Positions 8,181 through 17,833 of a DNA stretch of 64,000 nucleotides are shown here, one piece after another. The position numbers and the translations under genes were made by a program. A model generated the notes under the pieces. That model worked only from the letters and a program-made list of their open reading frames with translations, did no database searches and was not told the DNA's origin. Location: assembly GCA_046347625.1 (NCBI GenBank), contig JAXMFU010000002.1, positions 248,001 to 312,000 of the forward strand. Direction: 5' to 3'. Origin of the DNA: CAIMUS01 sp046347625 (lineage in GTDB: Bacteria > Pseudomonadota > Gammaproteobacteria > Competibacterales > Competibacteraceae). Position 1 is the stretch's first letter. Each line of letters opens with the position of its first letter.

Positions 8181-9458
8181 TCAGCCTGACCGCACCGAAT
8201 CCGGCAGCCGCACGCCGGAGAGGATCAGAGCGCCGGCTGTCAGGAAGGCGATCAGAGACAACAGCCCGGCTTTCGGTGTGCCCGCCGCCGTGTTGACGGC
8301 GCTGAACAGCAGCGGGCCGAGTGCTGCGGACAGACGGCCCGTGAGCACGTTGAAACCGAAGAACTCCGCGGCCTGCGCGGGCGGCACGAGGCGAGCGTAC
8401 ATGCCGCGCAGCAATGCCTGCGTGGACCCGACCACGGTCGCCAACAGGGTAACCACGAGGGTGGCGGCGGCGTGTCCATGACCGAATGCCATCACGACGA
8501 TGGCTGCCGCCCACAGCGCCAGGGTGGCGCCCAGCGCCAGATGCGCCGAGGTGCGATGCGCCAGCAGACCGAAGAGCGCCGTGGCCGGTAGCGCAATCAA
8601 GTGATACAGCAGGGCGAGCCACAGCAGGTCGGACACGGTGACCCCGAACACCTCGCGCAGATAGATCGCCGTAAACACACCCACGGTGACGACGGCATCG
8701 TTGATCAGGTACGAGCCGAGCAGGAACCGCATAACGGTGCGATGGGCGCGCCACCGGCGGAGTGTGGTCACGACCCGCCGCCACGGATGCAGCGCCGCCG
8801 CCGGCGGGGCAGCGGGCGGTGGGACCCGGCGCAACCCGAACAAGGCCGGCACGGCGAGCGCCCAGAACAGGAGTGCAATCAGCGGGAAAGCACGCCCATA
8901 AAGTGGCGTGTCGCCCGGCGCCGGCTCGCCGTGTGCCAGCGGCATGACCAGCAGGATGGCGGCGATACCGCCCAGAAAACCGAGTGCCCAGCCGAGACTC
9001 GACAGCCACTCGGCGCCCCCGGCCAGCGGCGCCAACCGCTCGACATAGGCATCGTAGAGGGACATGGCGACGGTGTAGCCGACCCGGGAGGCGATGAACA
9101 GGACCGCGGCCAGCGCGATATCGCCACGCCCCGGCCAGGACAGCAGGGCTGTGGCCATACAGCAGAGCAGCGTAAAGCCGGTCAGCAGCGACAGCCGGGC
9201 GTGCTTCGCGTCCGCGTAGGCACCGGCCAGCGGCGCGAGCAATCCGCAGACCAACAGTGACAGGGCGGCTACGACGCCCCAAAGCGTTATGGCATCCGGC
9301 CGTTCGGCCGCCACCACCGTCGTGAAATACACCGCAAACAGCAGCGAGGGCACAATGACGGCGTAGGTCATGCTCGCGACATCGTACAGCGCCCATGCCC
9401 CGAGCATAAGCAAGCGCCGGGTCCCGGCGGGAGGTGGTTCGTTCAGGGGTAAGGTCAT
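8181..9458 (-). CDS. MFS transporter, UMF1 / Atg22-like
   Basis: A 425-residue polytopic membrane protein with about twelve hydrophobic segments. The opening LMLGAWALYDVASMTYAVIVP and the later GSTQALLRGMYARLVPPAQAA are features of the UMF1 (Atg22-like) branch of the major facilitator superfamily. These are inner-membrane carriers, and the substrate of bacterial members is mostly unknown. A 500-residue reading frame in another frame over the same region is Arg/Gly-rich and is not a gene. Confidence 0.88.
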   Translation of the reverse strand: MTLPLNEPPPAGTRRLLMLGAWALYDVASMTYAVIVPSLLFAVYFTTVVAAERPDAITLWGVVAALSLLVCGLLAPLAGAYADAKHARLSLLTGFTLLCCMATALLSWPGRGDIALAAVLFIASRVGYTVAMSLYDAYVERLAPLAGGAEWLSSLGWALGFLGGIAAILLVMPLAHGEPAPGDTPLYGRAFPLIALLFWALAVPALFGLRRVPPPAAPPAAALHPWRRVVTTLRRWRAHRTVMRFLLGSYLINDAVVTVGVFTAIYLREVFGVTVSDLLWLALLYHLIALPATALFGLLAHRTSAHLALGATLALWAAAIVVMAFGHGHAAATLVVTLLATVVGSTQALLRGMYARLVPPAQAAEFFGFNVLTGRLSAALGPLLFSAVNTAAGTPKAGLLSLIAFLTAGALILSGVRLPDSVRSG

Positions 9459-9479
9459 GGTATTTCGGCAAAGTTTTAA

Positions 9480-9563
9480 GTAGGATGGGCAAAGCGGAGC
9501 GTGCCCATCTTACTCCGACTGGATAGGGTTGATGGGCACGCTTCGCTTTGCCCATCCTACTCC
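9480..9563. repeat. Long inverted repeat upstream of the MFS gene
   Basis: The arms (AGTAGGATGGGCAAAGC... and its near-complement ending CCATCCTACT) are about 34 bp each with a loop of about 16 bp. A compact single copy of the same motif is at 17136-17169. The element sits in the leader of the MFS gene. It belongs to a dispersed palindrome family in this genome. Confidence 0.85.
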
Positions 9564-9884
9564 TATTGGCTTATTACCATTCAACGACTTAGCGCTTAAA
9601 CTGGGGGTATCCACTTAAGCCGGGACACCTTTTGCAGGCTGAACGCAACGGGCCGGCGAGGACGCCGGCGCTCCCAGGGTCGGATCGTCCCGCCTTAAGT
9701 GGGTAGCCTAAACTGGCGCCTACGGTGCATAGCCCACCTGTTCCCGTCAATCCTAATTTAATCTCGATAAACCCTTAGGAGCGCCTGTCGGGTACGTCCT
9801 GTGCCCGACCTACCGGGCTACCGGAGACCGGAGTTTTCGCAACATTGGATTCCATCAAGTACATAGACCTGTCTTAAGATTGAC
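9564..9884. repeat. Intergenic stretch of nested palindromic repeats
   Basis: No gene is seen. An outer imperfect inverted repeat (ATCCACTTAAGCCGGGAC at about 9610, complement near 9690-9707) encloses a copy of the CCGGCGAGGACGCCGGC element. That element also occurs near 23570 and, inverted, near 45755. Further right, 9784-9812 is a palindrome of the CTGTCGGGTACGTCC type. One repeat family has evidently landed inside another. Confidence 0.7.
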
Positions 9885-10334
9885 TTAATCAACCGAATCC
9901 GGCCAGAAATCATTATCCAAAATCTGTTCAAGCGTCCACGGACAGTTGAGTGGAAAGCTCACCTTAGAGAGACCTGTATCCTTGACAGCGATAGCCAGCG
10001 CTTTCAGATAAGACTGAGTCAGCTTGACGTCCAGTTCATACTTCAGGCTTGGGCTGTCTTCCAGCACTTCCAGAACAGATAGGCGTTGCTCCTCAATCGT
10101 GCCTATCCAGCTATTACCGCGTCGTTCCGGTTGATAGCGCCATTTGAGCAAATGCGCCAGAAGTATGGCGAGTCGATTAATCAATTCCCGGCGCTCACTC
10201 TTGCTCATGCTCTCTAATTCCTCGACCACATGGTCGATATCGACCTCATCGAAGCGCCTTGCTTTAAGCAACGCCGCATTTTGTGATGCCCAGGCATAAA
10301 AGTCCTGACTGTAGATCGTCTTTGGCGTTGCCAT
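9885..10334 (-). CDS. DUF29 domain-containing protein
   Basis: A 149-residue protein of the DUF29 family: YSQDFYAWASQNAALLKARR, then DIDHVVEELESMSKSERREL, then LLAHLLKWRYQPERRGNSW. The family is abundant in cyanobacteria and some proteobacteria and has no proven function. It lies 36 bp downstream of ligA on the same strand and may be read through from it. Confidence 0.92.
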   Translation of the reverse strand: MATPKTIYSQDFYAWASQNAALLKARRFDEVDIDHVVEELESMSKSERRELINRLAILLAHLLKWRYQPERRGNSWIGTIEEQRLSVLEVLEDSPSLKYELDVKLTQSYLKALAIAVKDTGLSKVSFPLNCPWTLEQILDNDFWPDSVD

Positions 10335-10370
10335 AATCTTACCTCATCGGAAAAAAACGGAGTCGGATCG

Positions 10371-12389
10371 TCAAGCCGCGGGCGCCAGCAACTTCAGCAA
10401 AGCGTCCTCTTCCAGCACCGCCACTCCCAGTTGTCGGGCCCGGGCCAGTTTGGCTCCCGGTGCGGCGCCGACCACCACGTAGCTGGTCTGCTTCGATACA
10501 CTGTCGGCCACCTTTGCCCCCAACGCCTGCAACCGTGCCCTGGCCTCTTCGCGGGTCATGTTGCTCAGTGCCCCGGTGAGAACGAAGGTCTTGCCCGCCA
10601 ACGGGCGCTCGGCCGCTGCCGCCACCGGCGCTGGCCACTGTATGCCGGCGGCACGCAAGCGTTGGATCACTTCCCGGTTATGGGCTTCCTGGAAAAAAGC
10701 CCGAATCTGTGCGGCGACCACCGGACCGACATCGGGCGCCTGTTGCAACTCGGTTTGATCGGCTGCCATCAACGCCTCCAAGGAACCGAACCGGCGAACC
10801 AGCGCCTGGGCTGTGGCCTCTCCGACTTCCCGAATCCCGAGCGCATATAAAAATCGCTCCAGGGTCGTGGTTTTACTGCGCTCAAGGGCGGCGAGCAATT
10901 TACCGGCGGATTTTTGACCCATTCGCTCCAGCCCGGCCAGCGTGGCCTCGTCCAGAGTATAGAGATCGGCCGGACTTTGCACCAACGCCCGTTCCACCAG
11001 TTGCTCCACCAGCTTGTCCCCGAGTCCTTCGATATCCAGCGCCCGCCGCGAGGCAAAATGCAGAATGGCAGCCTTACGTTGCGCCCGACAGTACAGGCCA
11101 CCGACACAGCGGGTTACCGCCTCACCCTCCGGACGCAGGACATGCGAGCCGCACACCGGACAGCAGGACGGCATCTCGAAAGGCCGGCTGTCGGCGGGAC
11201 GACGGTCGATGACGACCTGGACCACTTCGGGAATCACATCCCCGGCCCGGCGCACGATTACAGTATCACCGACCCGGACATCCTTGCGCTTGACTTCGTC
11301 GGCATTGTGCAGGGTCGCATTAGTCACCGTCACGCCGCCGACCGCCACCGGTTCGAGCCGCGCCACCGGGGTCAAGGCGCCGGTACGGCCGACCTGAACC
11401 TGAATGTCCAGCACCCGCGTCAATTCTTCCTGGGCCGGAAATTTATGCGCAATCGCCCAGCGCGGGGCGCGGGCGACAAAGCCCAGCTCCTGCTGCTGTG
11501 CCAGCCGGTCCACCTTGTAAACCACGCCGTCGATATCGTAAGGCAGGGTGGTGCGGCGGGCCTGCATGCCGCGGTAGTAATCCAGGCAGCCGGCAACACC
11601 TTCCACCCGACGCCACTCCGGGCAGACGCGCAGACCCCACTCCTGCAACTGTGACAAGATAGCGCTGTGGCGGTCCGGCAGGGCACCCGAGGTCACCACT
11701 CCAACGCCGTAACAGAACAGATCCAGCGGTCTGGCCGCGGTGATCCGTGGGTCCAGTTGCCGCAGGCTGCCGGCGGCGGCGTTGCGGGGATTGGCGAAGG
11801 TCTTTTCGCCGCGCTCCCGCGCCTGCGCGTTAAGCCGGGCGAACCCCTGCCGAGGCATGAAGACTTCTCCTCGGACTCCGAGGAGCGGTGGATAGTCCCG
11901 GCCTCGGAGCCGTAGCGGCACCGCACCGAGAGTACGAATATTCTGGGTGATATCCTCGCCGGTATAGCCATCGCCACGAGTGGCGCCGCACACCAGGCGG
12001 CCGTCTTCATAGCGCAGGCTGACCGCCAGACCATCCAGTTTAGGCTCGGCGACATAATCGACCGGTCCGGTCCGCAGGCGCTCGCAGACCCGCCGGTCGA
12101 AATCGACCACCTCGGCCTCGCTGAAGGCATTGTCCAGCGACAACATGGGCACATCGTGATGGACCTGGGCAAAGGCGGCCAGCGGCGCGGCACCGACCCG
12201 CTGGGTGGGCGAATCCGGCGTTATCAGATCGGGATACTCCCGCTCCAGGGTGCGCAATTCTCCCATCAGGCGATCGTATTCGGCATCCGGAATCACCGGA
12301 TCGTCGAGCACATAATAGCGATAATTATGCCATTCGATCTGCTCGCGCAGCCGGTCGGCACGAGCCTGGATGGAAGCGGGCACGACCAT
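10371..12389 (-). CDS. ligA: NAD-dependent DNA ligase LigA
   Basis: A 672-residue enzyme that seals nicks in replication and repair using NAD+. The adenylation lysine is K117 in AEPKLDGLA. The Tyr-rich Ia domain (HNYRYYVLDDPVIPDAEYD) binds NAD. An OB fold, a Cys4 zinc finger (CCPVCGSH ... CVGGLYC), the HhH repeats and a C-terminal BRCT domain (LAGKTFVLTGALSNMTREEA) follow in the usual order. Only 12 bp separate it from zipA upstream, so smc, zipA and ligA are likely co-transcribed. Confidence 0.98.
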   Translation of the reverse strand: MVVPASIQARADRLREQIEWHNYRYYVLDDPVIPDAEYDRLMGELRTLEREYPDLITPDSPTQRVGAAPLAAFAQVHHDVPMLSLDNAFSEAEVVDFDRRVCERLRTGPVDYVAEPKLDGLAVSLRYEDGRLVCGATRGDGYTGEDITQNIRTLGAVPLRLRGRDYPPLLGVRGEVFMPRQGFARLNAQARERGEKTFANPRNAAAGSLRQLDPRITAARPLDLFCYGVGVVTSGALPDRHSAILSQLQEWGLRVCPEWRRVEGVAGCLDYYRGMQARRTTLPYDIDGVVYKVDRLAQQQELGFVARAPRWAIAHKFPAQEELTRVLDIQVQVGRTGALTPVARLEPVAVGGVTVTNATLHNADEVKRKDVRVGDTVIVRRAGDVIPEVVQVVIDRRPADSRPFEMPSCCPVCGSHVLRPEGEAVTRCVGGLYCRAQRKAAILHFASRRALDIEGLGDKLVEQLVERALVQSPADLYTLDEATLAGLERMGQKSAGKLLAALERSKTTTLERFLYALGIREVGEATAQALVRRFGSLEALMAADQTELQQAPDVGPVVAAQIRAFFQEAHNREVIQRLRAAGIQWPAPVAAAAERPLAGKTFVLTGALSNMTREEARARLQALGAKVADSVSKQTSYVVVGAAPGAKLARARQLGVAVLEEDALLKLLAPAA

Positions 12390-12401
12390 GGTAGACGATC
12401 C

Positions 12402-13364
12402 CTAACGCAAGCCCAGTTGCTGTTCGAGCTCGGCGGCGGCACTGCGCATTTTCATAAAAGCCTGGGTCGTCATCCGTTCCCGCTGCTGATTGCAGACGGT
12501 CCCTCCCAGTTTCTGGGCGAGCTGCCGGGCTATCTGGATCATCTTATCCGTCGCCGGTACCGGTGCCATGGACCCCGGCAGACTCATGAATATCAGTAGC
12601 CCGGGAGTCGACAGTTTACCGATGGTATCCAGCTCGAAGGTACCCGGTTCCCACAGATGGGCGACACCGAAAACCGGCTTGTCCTTGATCTGGCCGTTCA
12701 AGAAGTAATCGAACACGCCGCTTTTATGCAGCTTCAATCTTAACTCCTGCGCCGCCATCAGAATGCTCGGCCCGCGGAACGGCCGTCCGGGTGGAGCCAT
12801 GATGGTCAGCACCAGCGTCAACCGTGGCCGCTCGTCCACCGGTTCGATGGTGGGCGCCGCCGGTGCCACCGGTTCTTCCGGTCCCGCCGCTTCCTCCGGG
12901 CGCAAAATGAGCGTGGGCGTTTCTTCCTCCCACGGCTCGCTTGCCTGAAGCGACGCTGGTTCCGTTCCAGGCGGTGGAACGGCAACCTCGGTTTCCCGGT
13001 GGTGTTCGGCAAGGCTTTCGCGCCGGTCGGATTCCGGCTCCACCTTTTCCACAGCAGCGGCCGCTTTGCCGGCGGCGGAGGTGGAGCGATCGACCGGCTT
13101 GATTTCCACATCCACCAGCACCTTGTCCGCCAGATGGTGATCGGGAGTAATACGGCCGAATTCGCCGAAACGGTAATCCGCCACTCCGGTCTCGGTCGCC
13201 GTCGATTCGGTCTCCAGCCGGGGTTCATTTTCCGGTGAATGCGGGTTATCCGCCCGCGGTTCCAAGCGCTCCTTCGGCTGCTGGCGATTGCCCCACAGCC
13301 AGATCAGGATCAAAATAATGATCCCTACACCTGCAATAAGCCAACGTAATTCAACTTCGCCCAT
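12402..13364 (-). CDS. zipA: Cell division protein ZipA
   Basis: A 320-residue inner-membrane anchor for FtsZ. It has one N-terminal membrane helix (WLIAGVGIIILILIWLWG, about 9-26), a charged Pro/Glu-rich linker, and a C-terminal FtsZ-binding domain (from about residue 180: LTLVLTIMAPPGRPFRG through FELDTIGKLSTPGLLIFMSLP). The layout is standard. Its place between smc and ligA is a conserved gammaproteobacterial arrangement and one reason for that assignment. Confidence 0.96.
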   Translation of the reverse strand: MGEVELRWLIAGVGIIILILIWLWGNRQQPKERLEPRADNPHSPENEPRLETESTATETGVADYRFGEFGRITPDHHLADKVLVDVEIKPVDRSTSAAGKAAAAVEKVEPESDRRESLAEHHRETEVAVPPPGTEPASLQASEPWEEETPTLILRPEEAAGPEEPVAPAAPTIEPVDERPRLTLVLTIMAPPGRPFRGPSILMAAQELRLKLHKSGVFDYFLNGQIKDKPVFGVAHLWEPGTFELDTIGKLSTPGLLIFMSLPGSMAPVPATDKMIQIARQLAQKLGGTVCNQQRERMTTQAFMKMRSAAAELEQQLGLR

Positions 13365-13402
13365 TAGCCTGTCTCACGGTTTAGCGCGTTATTGTACTCT
13401 CG

Positions 13403-16400
13403 CTACATGGCCGCCAAGCGAACGGCCTCGTCTACATCGACTGCCACCAGCCGGGACACCCCGGGTTCCTGCATGGTCACACCGGCCAGATGGCGGGCGA
13501 TTTCCATGGTCCCTTTATTATGAGTGATAAAAATAAATTGCACATGCTCGGACATTTCCTGCACCAGGTCGCCGAAGCGCCCCACATTGGCTTCGTCCAG
13601 AGGGGCGTCCACTTCATCCAGCAGGCAGAAAGGCGCCGGATTCAATTGAAAGAAGGCGAACACCAGGGCGATCGCCGTCAGCGCTTTCTCGCCACCGGAG
13701 AGCAGATGGATATTGCCGATGCGCTTGCCCGGCGGGCGGGCCATAATAGTCAAGCCGGCGTCCAGCAGATCTTCCCCGGTCATTTCCAGATAGGCCTGAC
13801 CGCCGCCGAACAGGCGCGGGAACAGGGTTTGCAGACCGGCATTGACCCGCTCGAAGGTATCCTTGAAGCGGCCCCGGGTTTCCCGATCGATCTTGCGGAT
13901 GGCATTTTCCAGCGTGGTCAGCGCTTCCACCAGATCGGCGTTCTGAGCTTCCAGATATTGCTTCCGTTCGCTGAGTTGGGCATGTTCCTCGATTGCCGCC
14001 AGATTGATCGGCCCCAGCCGTTGGATGCGCGCCGTCAGCCGGTCCAGTTTGGCCTGCCACTCGGCTTCGGCCGCTTCCGGCGGCAGCGCCGCCAATACCG
14101 TCGCCAGGGTAATCCCCAGTTCCTGGAGTTGCTCGACCAGGGTCTGGCGGCGCACGCTGATCTCGCCGAGCGCCAGTTGCTGAGCCTGTAGAGCCTGCCG
14201 TACCACCTGGGACTGTTGTTCCCGTTCGCTGCGGGCGGCTTCCAGATCCCGCAATGTCGCCGCCTGGGTTTCCACCGCTCGGCGGGCGTCCTCCAGGGCG
14301 TGTTCCGCCTGAAGGCGCTGCCCCAGCCGTTCTTCCAACTCGGCACGGGCGGCTTCCAGCGGGGCGTCACCCCCGCTCAGATCCAGGCTCAACTGTGCCT
14401 GACGGTTCTGTAGTTGTGCCTGCTGAGCGTGCAGTCGCTCCAGCGCCTGGCGAGTGGAGTCCAGGCTGGTGCGCAGGCCCGCCACCGTCAATGCCTGCTG
14501 CTGGGCCTCACGCCGGCGCGCGCCGGCCTGAGCACGATGGCTTTCCACCCGCCCGCGCAACCGGTCGCGCTCGGCCAGCCGGATTTCCCGTTCCGCCGTC
14601 AGCCGTTCCATCGTTGCCAGCGCCTCTTCCAGGCGCAGCCGGGCGGTTTGCACGTCTTCCTGATCCTGCTCCAGTTGGTAGCCCAGTTCTTTCTGTTCCT
14701 CGCGGATGGCGCCGTGCCGGGCTTTCGCCTGTTCCAAGCGGGCATTGAGCGCATCGACCTGTGCCTGTAAGCGGGACTGCTCGCGATGGTCCTGATTGAT
14801 GGCCTGTTGCAGGGTGGCGTGTTCCCGCTCCAGCGCCTGCAAGTCCGCCTGGAGTTGTTCCAGCGCGGCGCCACCGCTCTCGACCTCCCGGCTGTCCTGT
14901 CGCAACGCCGCCTGTAAGGTCTGAATTTCCCGTTCCCGCGCCAGTATACCGCCGTTCTCATCGGTGCCGCGGCGGAATTGCAGCCAATCGCGTCCCACCC
15001 GGGCACCGTCCGGGGTGACCAGAGATTCCCATTCAGCCAGTTCACTACGCCGGGTCAGCGCCTCGGTCAGGTCGTCGGCGACCTTGACCCCGGCCAGCAG
15101 GCTGTCCAACGGCCAGGGTGACTGAACTTTACCGGCCAGGACGGGAACCGGCGCTGTCGCCGACGCTTTCCGTCCGGTATCGAACAGAATCAGATTGCCG
15201 TGTTCCAGTTCATCCAGTTCCGCCGCGAAAGTATCCAGTCCCGCCACACAGACGGCTTCCAGATGCTCGCCCAGCACGGTTTCCGTGGCCTGTTCCCAAC
15301 CGGCTTCCACCGCCAGGCATTCGGCCAGCCGTGGCGCTGCGTGCAACTGGCGTGCTTGCAACCACGCGGCCACGGCGCCGTTACGCCGGCCCAGGGCGGC
15401 TTCCTGCAGGGCTTCCAGCGAGGCCAGTCGCCCCCGCCCGGCTTGCAACCGCTCGCGCGCGGTTTGCACCTCGGTGCTCGACCGGCGCTGTTCCTGCCGC
15501 AGCGCGGCAATGCGCTGGTGCACGGCCGCCAGGCGCTCCTGTCGCTCCGCCAATTCCTCCGCCATGGCCTGTTCCGCGGCTTGAACTTCCTCCAGTTCCG
15601 CCGCGACCGGTGTGGCGATCAGAGTTTCCTGTTCCAGCCGCAGCCGTTCCAGGCGGCGCTCCTGCTGCAATAATTGCCGCTCCAGTTGGACGATGCGGGT
15701 CCGTTCCACCTCGGCTTGACGTTGGGCCTCGCCGACGGCCTGGCTGAATTGTTCCCAATCCTGCTGCCAGGCATGCAGTTCGGTTTCGGCCACGGCGAGT
15801 TGGGCGTCGGTCTCGGTCTCGGCGCTGCGGGCGGCGATTAGCGCCGGTTCCACCGTCACCAGGTTCTGTTCCAATTCCACGATCCGATTTTGGTCGAGCC
15901 GAATCTGGTCGAGTACCTGCGCAAGGGCTTGCTCGGTCTGGCGCTGTTCCTGCGCCTGTCGTTGCTGCAATTCGCGCTGATGTTCCAGATACTGTTCCAG
16001 CCGGCTGATTGCCGCCCCGATTTCGTAATACTGTCCCTGGGTCCGATTCAAGGTTTCGTTGAGCGCTTCCTGCTGTTCCCGTCCCGCCACCAGCCGGGCT
16101 TCGAGCTTACGCTGTTCCGCCACCACCGCTTCCAGGGCGGTTTCCCGCTCGTGCAAGGTCCGTTCCTGCTCGCTGCTGTCGGCATCCAGCAGGCGCCAGC
16201 GCAGGGCCAGCAGTTCCGCTTTCAATTGCCGCTCGGTTTCCTTGTATTTCCGATACTGCTCGGCGGCCTGGGCCTGCTTATGCAAATGCTGGAGTTGCTT
16301 GGCCAGTTCCTCGCGGACATCGTTCAATCGATCCAGGTTCTCGCGGGTATGCTGAATCCGCAACTCGGTTTCCCGGCGCCGTTCCTTGTATTTGGAAATG

Positions 16401-16906
16401 CCCGCCGCTTCCTCCAGAAACACCCGTAATTCTTCCGGCTTGGCCTCGATCAGCCGGGAAATCATGCCCTGTTCGATAATGGCGTAACTGCGCGGTCCCA
16501 GGCCGGTGCCCAGGAAAATATCGGTGATATCGCGGCGGCGGCAGCGGGTACCGTTGAGAAAATACTGTGACTGGCCGTCGCGGCCGAGTTGTCGTTTGAT
16601 AGAGATTTCGTTGTACTGTGCCCAGGGGCCGCCCAGGCGACCCTGGCTGTTATCGAATACCAGCTCGATCGTGGCCAGGCCGACCGGTTTACGGTTGGCG
16701 GAGCCGTTGAAGATCACATCGGCCATGGAGTCGCCGCGCAGGGTACGGGCCGAGCTTTCGCCCATGACCCAGCGCACGGCGTCGATGACATTGGATTTGC
16801 CGCAGCCGTTGGGACCGACGATGCCCACCAGGTTGCTGGGCAGATGAAAGGTCGTAGGATCCACGAAGGACTTGAATCCGGCCAGTTTAATTTTGGTCAG
16901 GCGCAT
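13403..16906 (-). CDS. smc: Chromosome partition protein SMC
   Basis: An 1167-residue SMC ATPase that organises and helps segregate the chromosome. The Walker A motif GPNGCGKSN lies at 31-39. Long Gln/Glu/Arg-rich coiled coils flank a hinge near residues 510-640. The ABC signature LLSGGEKALTAIALVFAF and Walker B (CLLDEVDAPLDEAN) are at the C-terminus. A bacterium with SMC in this slot uses SMC-ScpAB, not MukBEF. It starts the smc-zipA-ligA run, with 38 bp to zipA. Confidence 0.98.
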   Translation of the reverse strand: MRLTKIKLAGFKSFVDPTTFHLPSNLVGIVGPNGCGKSNVIDAVRWVMGESSARTLRGDSMADVIFNGSANRKPVGLATIELVFDNSQGRLGGPWAQYNEISIKRQLGRDGQSQYFLNGTRCRRRDITDIFLGTGLGPRSYAIIEQGMISRLIEAKPEELRVFLEEAAGISKYKERRRETELRIQHTRENLDRLNDVREELAKQLQHLHKQAQAAEQYRKYKETERQLKAELLALRWRLLDADSSEQERTLHERETALEAVVAEQRKLEARLVAGREQQEALNETLNRTQGQYYEIGAAISRLEQYLEHQRELQQRQAQEQRQTEQALAQVLDQIRLDQNRIVELEQNLVTVEPALIAARSAETETDAQLAVAETELHAWQQDWEQFSQAVGEAQRQAEVERTRIVQLERQLLQQERRLERLRLEQETLIATPVAAELEEVQAAEQAMAEELAERQERLAAVHQRIAALRQEQRRSSTEVQTARERLQAGRGRLASLEALQEAALGRRNGAVAAWLQARQLHAAPRLAECLAVEAGWEQATETVLGEHLEAVCVAGLDTFAAELDELEHGNLILFDTGRKASATAPVPVLAGKVQSPWPLDSLLAGVKVADDLTEALTRRSELAEWESLVTPDGARVGRDWLQFRRGTDENGGILAREREIQTLQAALRQDSREVESGGAALEQLQADLQALEREHATLQQAINQDHREQSRLQAQVDALNARLEQAKARHGAIREEQKELGYQLEQDQEDVQTARLRLEEALATMERLTAEREIRLAERDRLRGRVESHRAQAGARRREAQQQALTVAGLRTSLDSTRQALERLHAQQAQLQNRQAQLSLDLSGGDAPLEAARAELEERLGQRLQAEHALEDARRAVETQAATLRDLEAARSEREQQSQVVRQALQAQQLALGEISVRRQTLVEQLQELGITLATVLAALPPEAAEAEWQAKLDRLTARIQRLGPINLAAIEEHAQLSERKQYLEAQNADLVEALTTLENAIRKIDRETRGRFKDTFERVNAGLQTLFPRLFGGGQAYLEMTGEDLLDAGLTIMARPPGKRIGNIHLLSGGEKALTAIALVFAFFQLNPAPFCLLDEVDAPLDEANVGRFGDLVQEMSEHVQFIFITHNKGTMEIARHLAGVTMQEPGVSRLVAVDVDEAVRLAAM

Positions 16907-17091
16907 GATCGGGGCGCATCTTAAGCGCGCTTAACTATTCCTGCAAAGGGTTGAACGAAGGCGGTCAAAAATAACACATTTCGCCGGGTCAGGGTGCAGC
17001 TATCTACAGTAAAGCTACAATTATAGAGAAAATCGGGGATTGGCAAAGTGCGGCGCGCCCGGCGGCAACCGCCGGTGTCTGACCGAACATC

Positions 17092-17262
17092 CGTAGGTCG
17101 GGCACAGGAGGTGCCCGACGTGCACCGCAGTCGGAGTAGGATGGGCACGCTTCGCTTTGCCCATCCTACTCGGCTGGATTTTATCCTTAAACTGGCGCGT
17201 ATGGGGCACGGCCCACCTTAATCTATATCTTCTACAAAAGATGGGCCGTGCCCACCCTACTA
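17092..17262. repeat. Cluster of three different palindromic repeats upstream of hicA
   Basis: Three hairpins follow one another in the smc-hicA gap: a GTCGGGCACAGGAGG type (17092-17120), a GTAGGATGGGCACGC type (17136-17169) and a GGGCACGGCCCACC type with a longer loop (17203-17262). All three families recur in the window. Nothing else is recognisable in the smc-hicA gap. Confidence 0.8.
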
Positions 17263-17282
17263 CAGCCTGACGGTGGATTCAA

Positions 17283-17480
17283 ATGCCCCGGAAAATTAGA
17301 GACCTCATCAGAGAGCTTGAACAAGCTGGTTTTGTTAACCGCGGCGGAAAGGGAAGTCACAGGAATTTTATCCATTCCAAGGTGACAAAGCCTGTTGTTA
17401 TCTCTGGTCAATTGGGTGATGATGCCCAACATTATCAAGAAAAGGCAGTTAAGGTAGCGATAGAGGAGTCGAAGAAATGA
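17283..17480 (+). CDS. hicA: HicA family toxin
   Basis: A 65-residue protein with the HicA dsRBD-like fold. GGKGSHRNFIHSKVTKPVVI holds the catalytic His of these mRNA interferases in the GSHRNF context. HicA cleaves mRNA independently of the ribosome when not held by HicB. Its stop overlaps the hicB start (ATGA). Confidence 0.93.
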   Translation: MPRKIRDLIRELEQAGFVNRGGKGSHRNFIHSKVTKPVVISGQLGDDAQHYQEKAVKVAIEESKK

Positions 17481-17716
17481 AGGATAGCACTCGTTATGTC
17501 AAGATCGTTGAGTGGTCCGATGAAGATCAATGTTTTGTTGGGAGTTGTCCCGGTTTGTTCTATGGCGGGTGTCACGGCATGGATGAAAAGCAGGTATTTG
17601 CCGAGCTATGTGACATCGTTGAAGAGGTTATCGATCTCTATCGACGCGATGGAAAACCCCTACCTCCTGCCACCTCGGGTAGGGATTATGCTAATAAGAT
17701 GCTCGATGTTGCCTAA
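17477..17716 (+). CDS. hicB: HicB family antitoxin
   Basis: A 79-residue antitoxin with a partial RNase H-like fold: YVKIVEWSDEDQCFVGSCPG and then FAELCDIVEEVIDLYRRDGKPLPPAT. It binds and blocks HicA. There is a good GAGGAG site 8 bases before the ATG. No separate DNA-binding domain is visible at the C-terminus. The stop lies in GCCTAAC followed by CAAGCGCCTCA, which resembles the start of an attC site cut short by a palindromic repeat. Confidence 0.92.
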   Translation: MKDSTRYVKIVEWSDEDQCFVGSCPGLFYGGCHGMDEKQVFAELCDIVEEVIDLYRRDGKPLPPATSGRDYANKMLDVA

Positions 17717-17733
17717 CCAAGCGCCTCAGCCGA

Positions 17734-17806
17734 GTAGGGTGGGCACGGCCCACGTTTTTACGTGGTACAAAGCTTAAGGTGGGCCGTGCTCACCTTACCC
17801 GGCTTC
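17734..17806. repeat. Palindromic repeat pair after hicB
   Basis: A GTAGGGTGGGCACGGCCCAC unit is followed after about 25 bp by its inverted partner (AAGGTGGGCCGTGCTCACC). The element lies directly after the hicB stop and before the convergent DUF5615 gene, so it could end both transcripts. Confidence 0.8.
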
Positions 17807-17833
17807 ATCATTGCCCAAACCAACGCAGCCATG

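Noticed and set aside
8053..9555. 500-codon minus-strand frame over the MFS gene
   Set aside because: Arg/Gly/Pro-rich and without membrane helices; the overlapping 425-codon frame is the true transporter.
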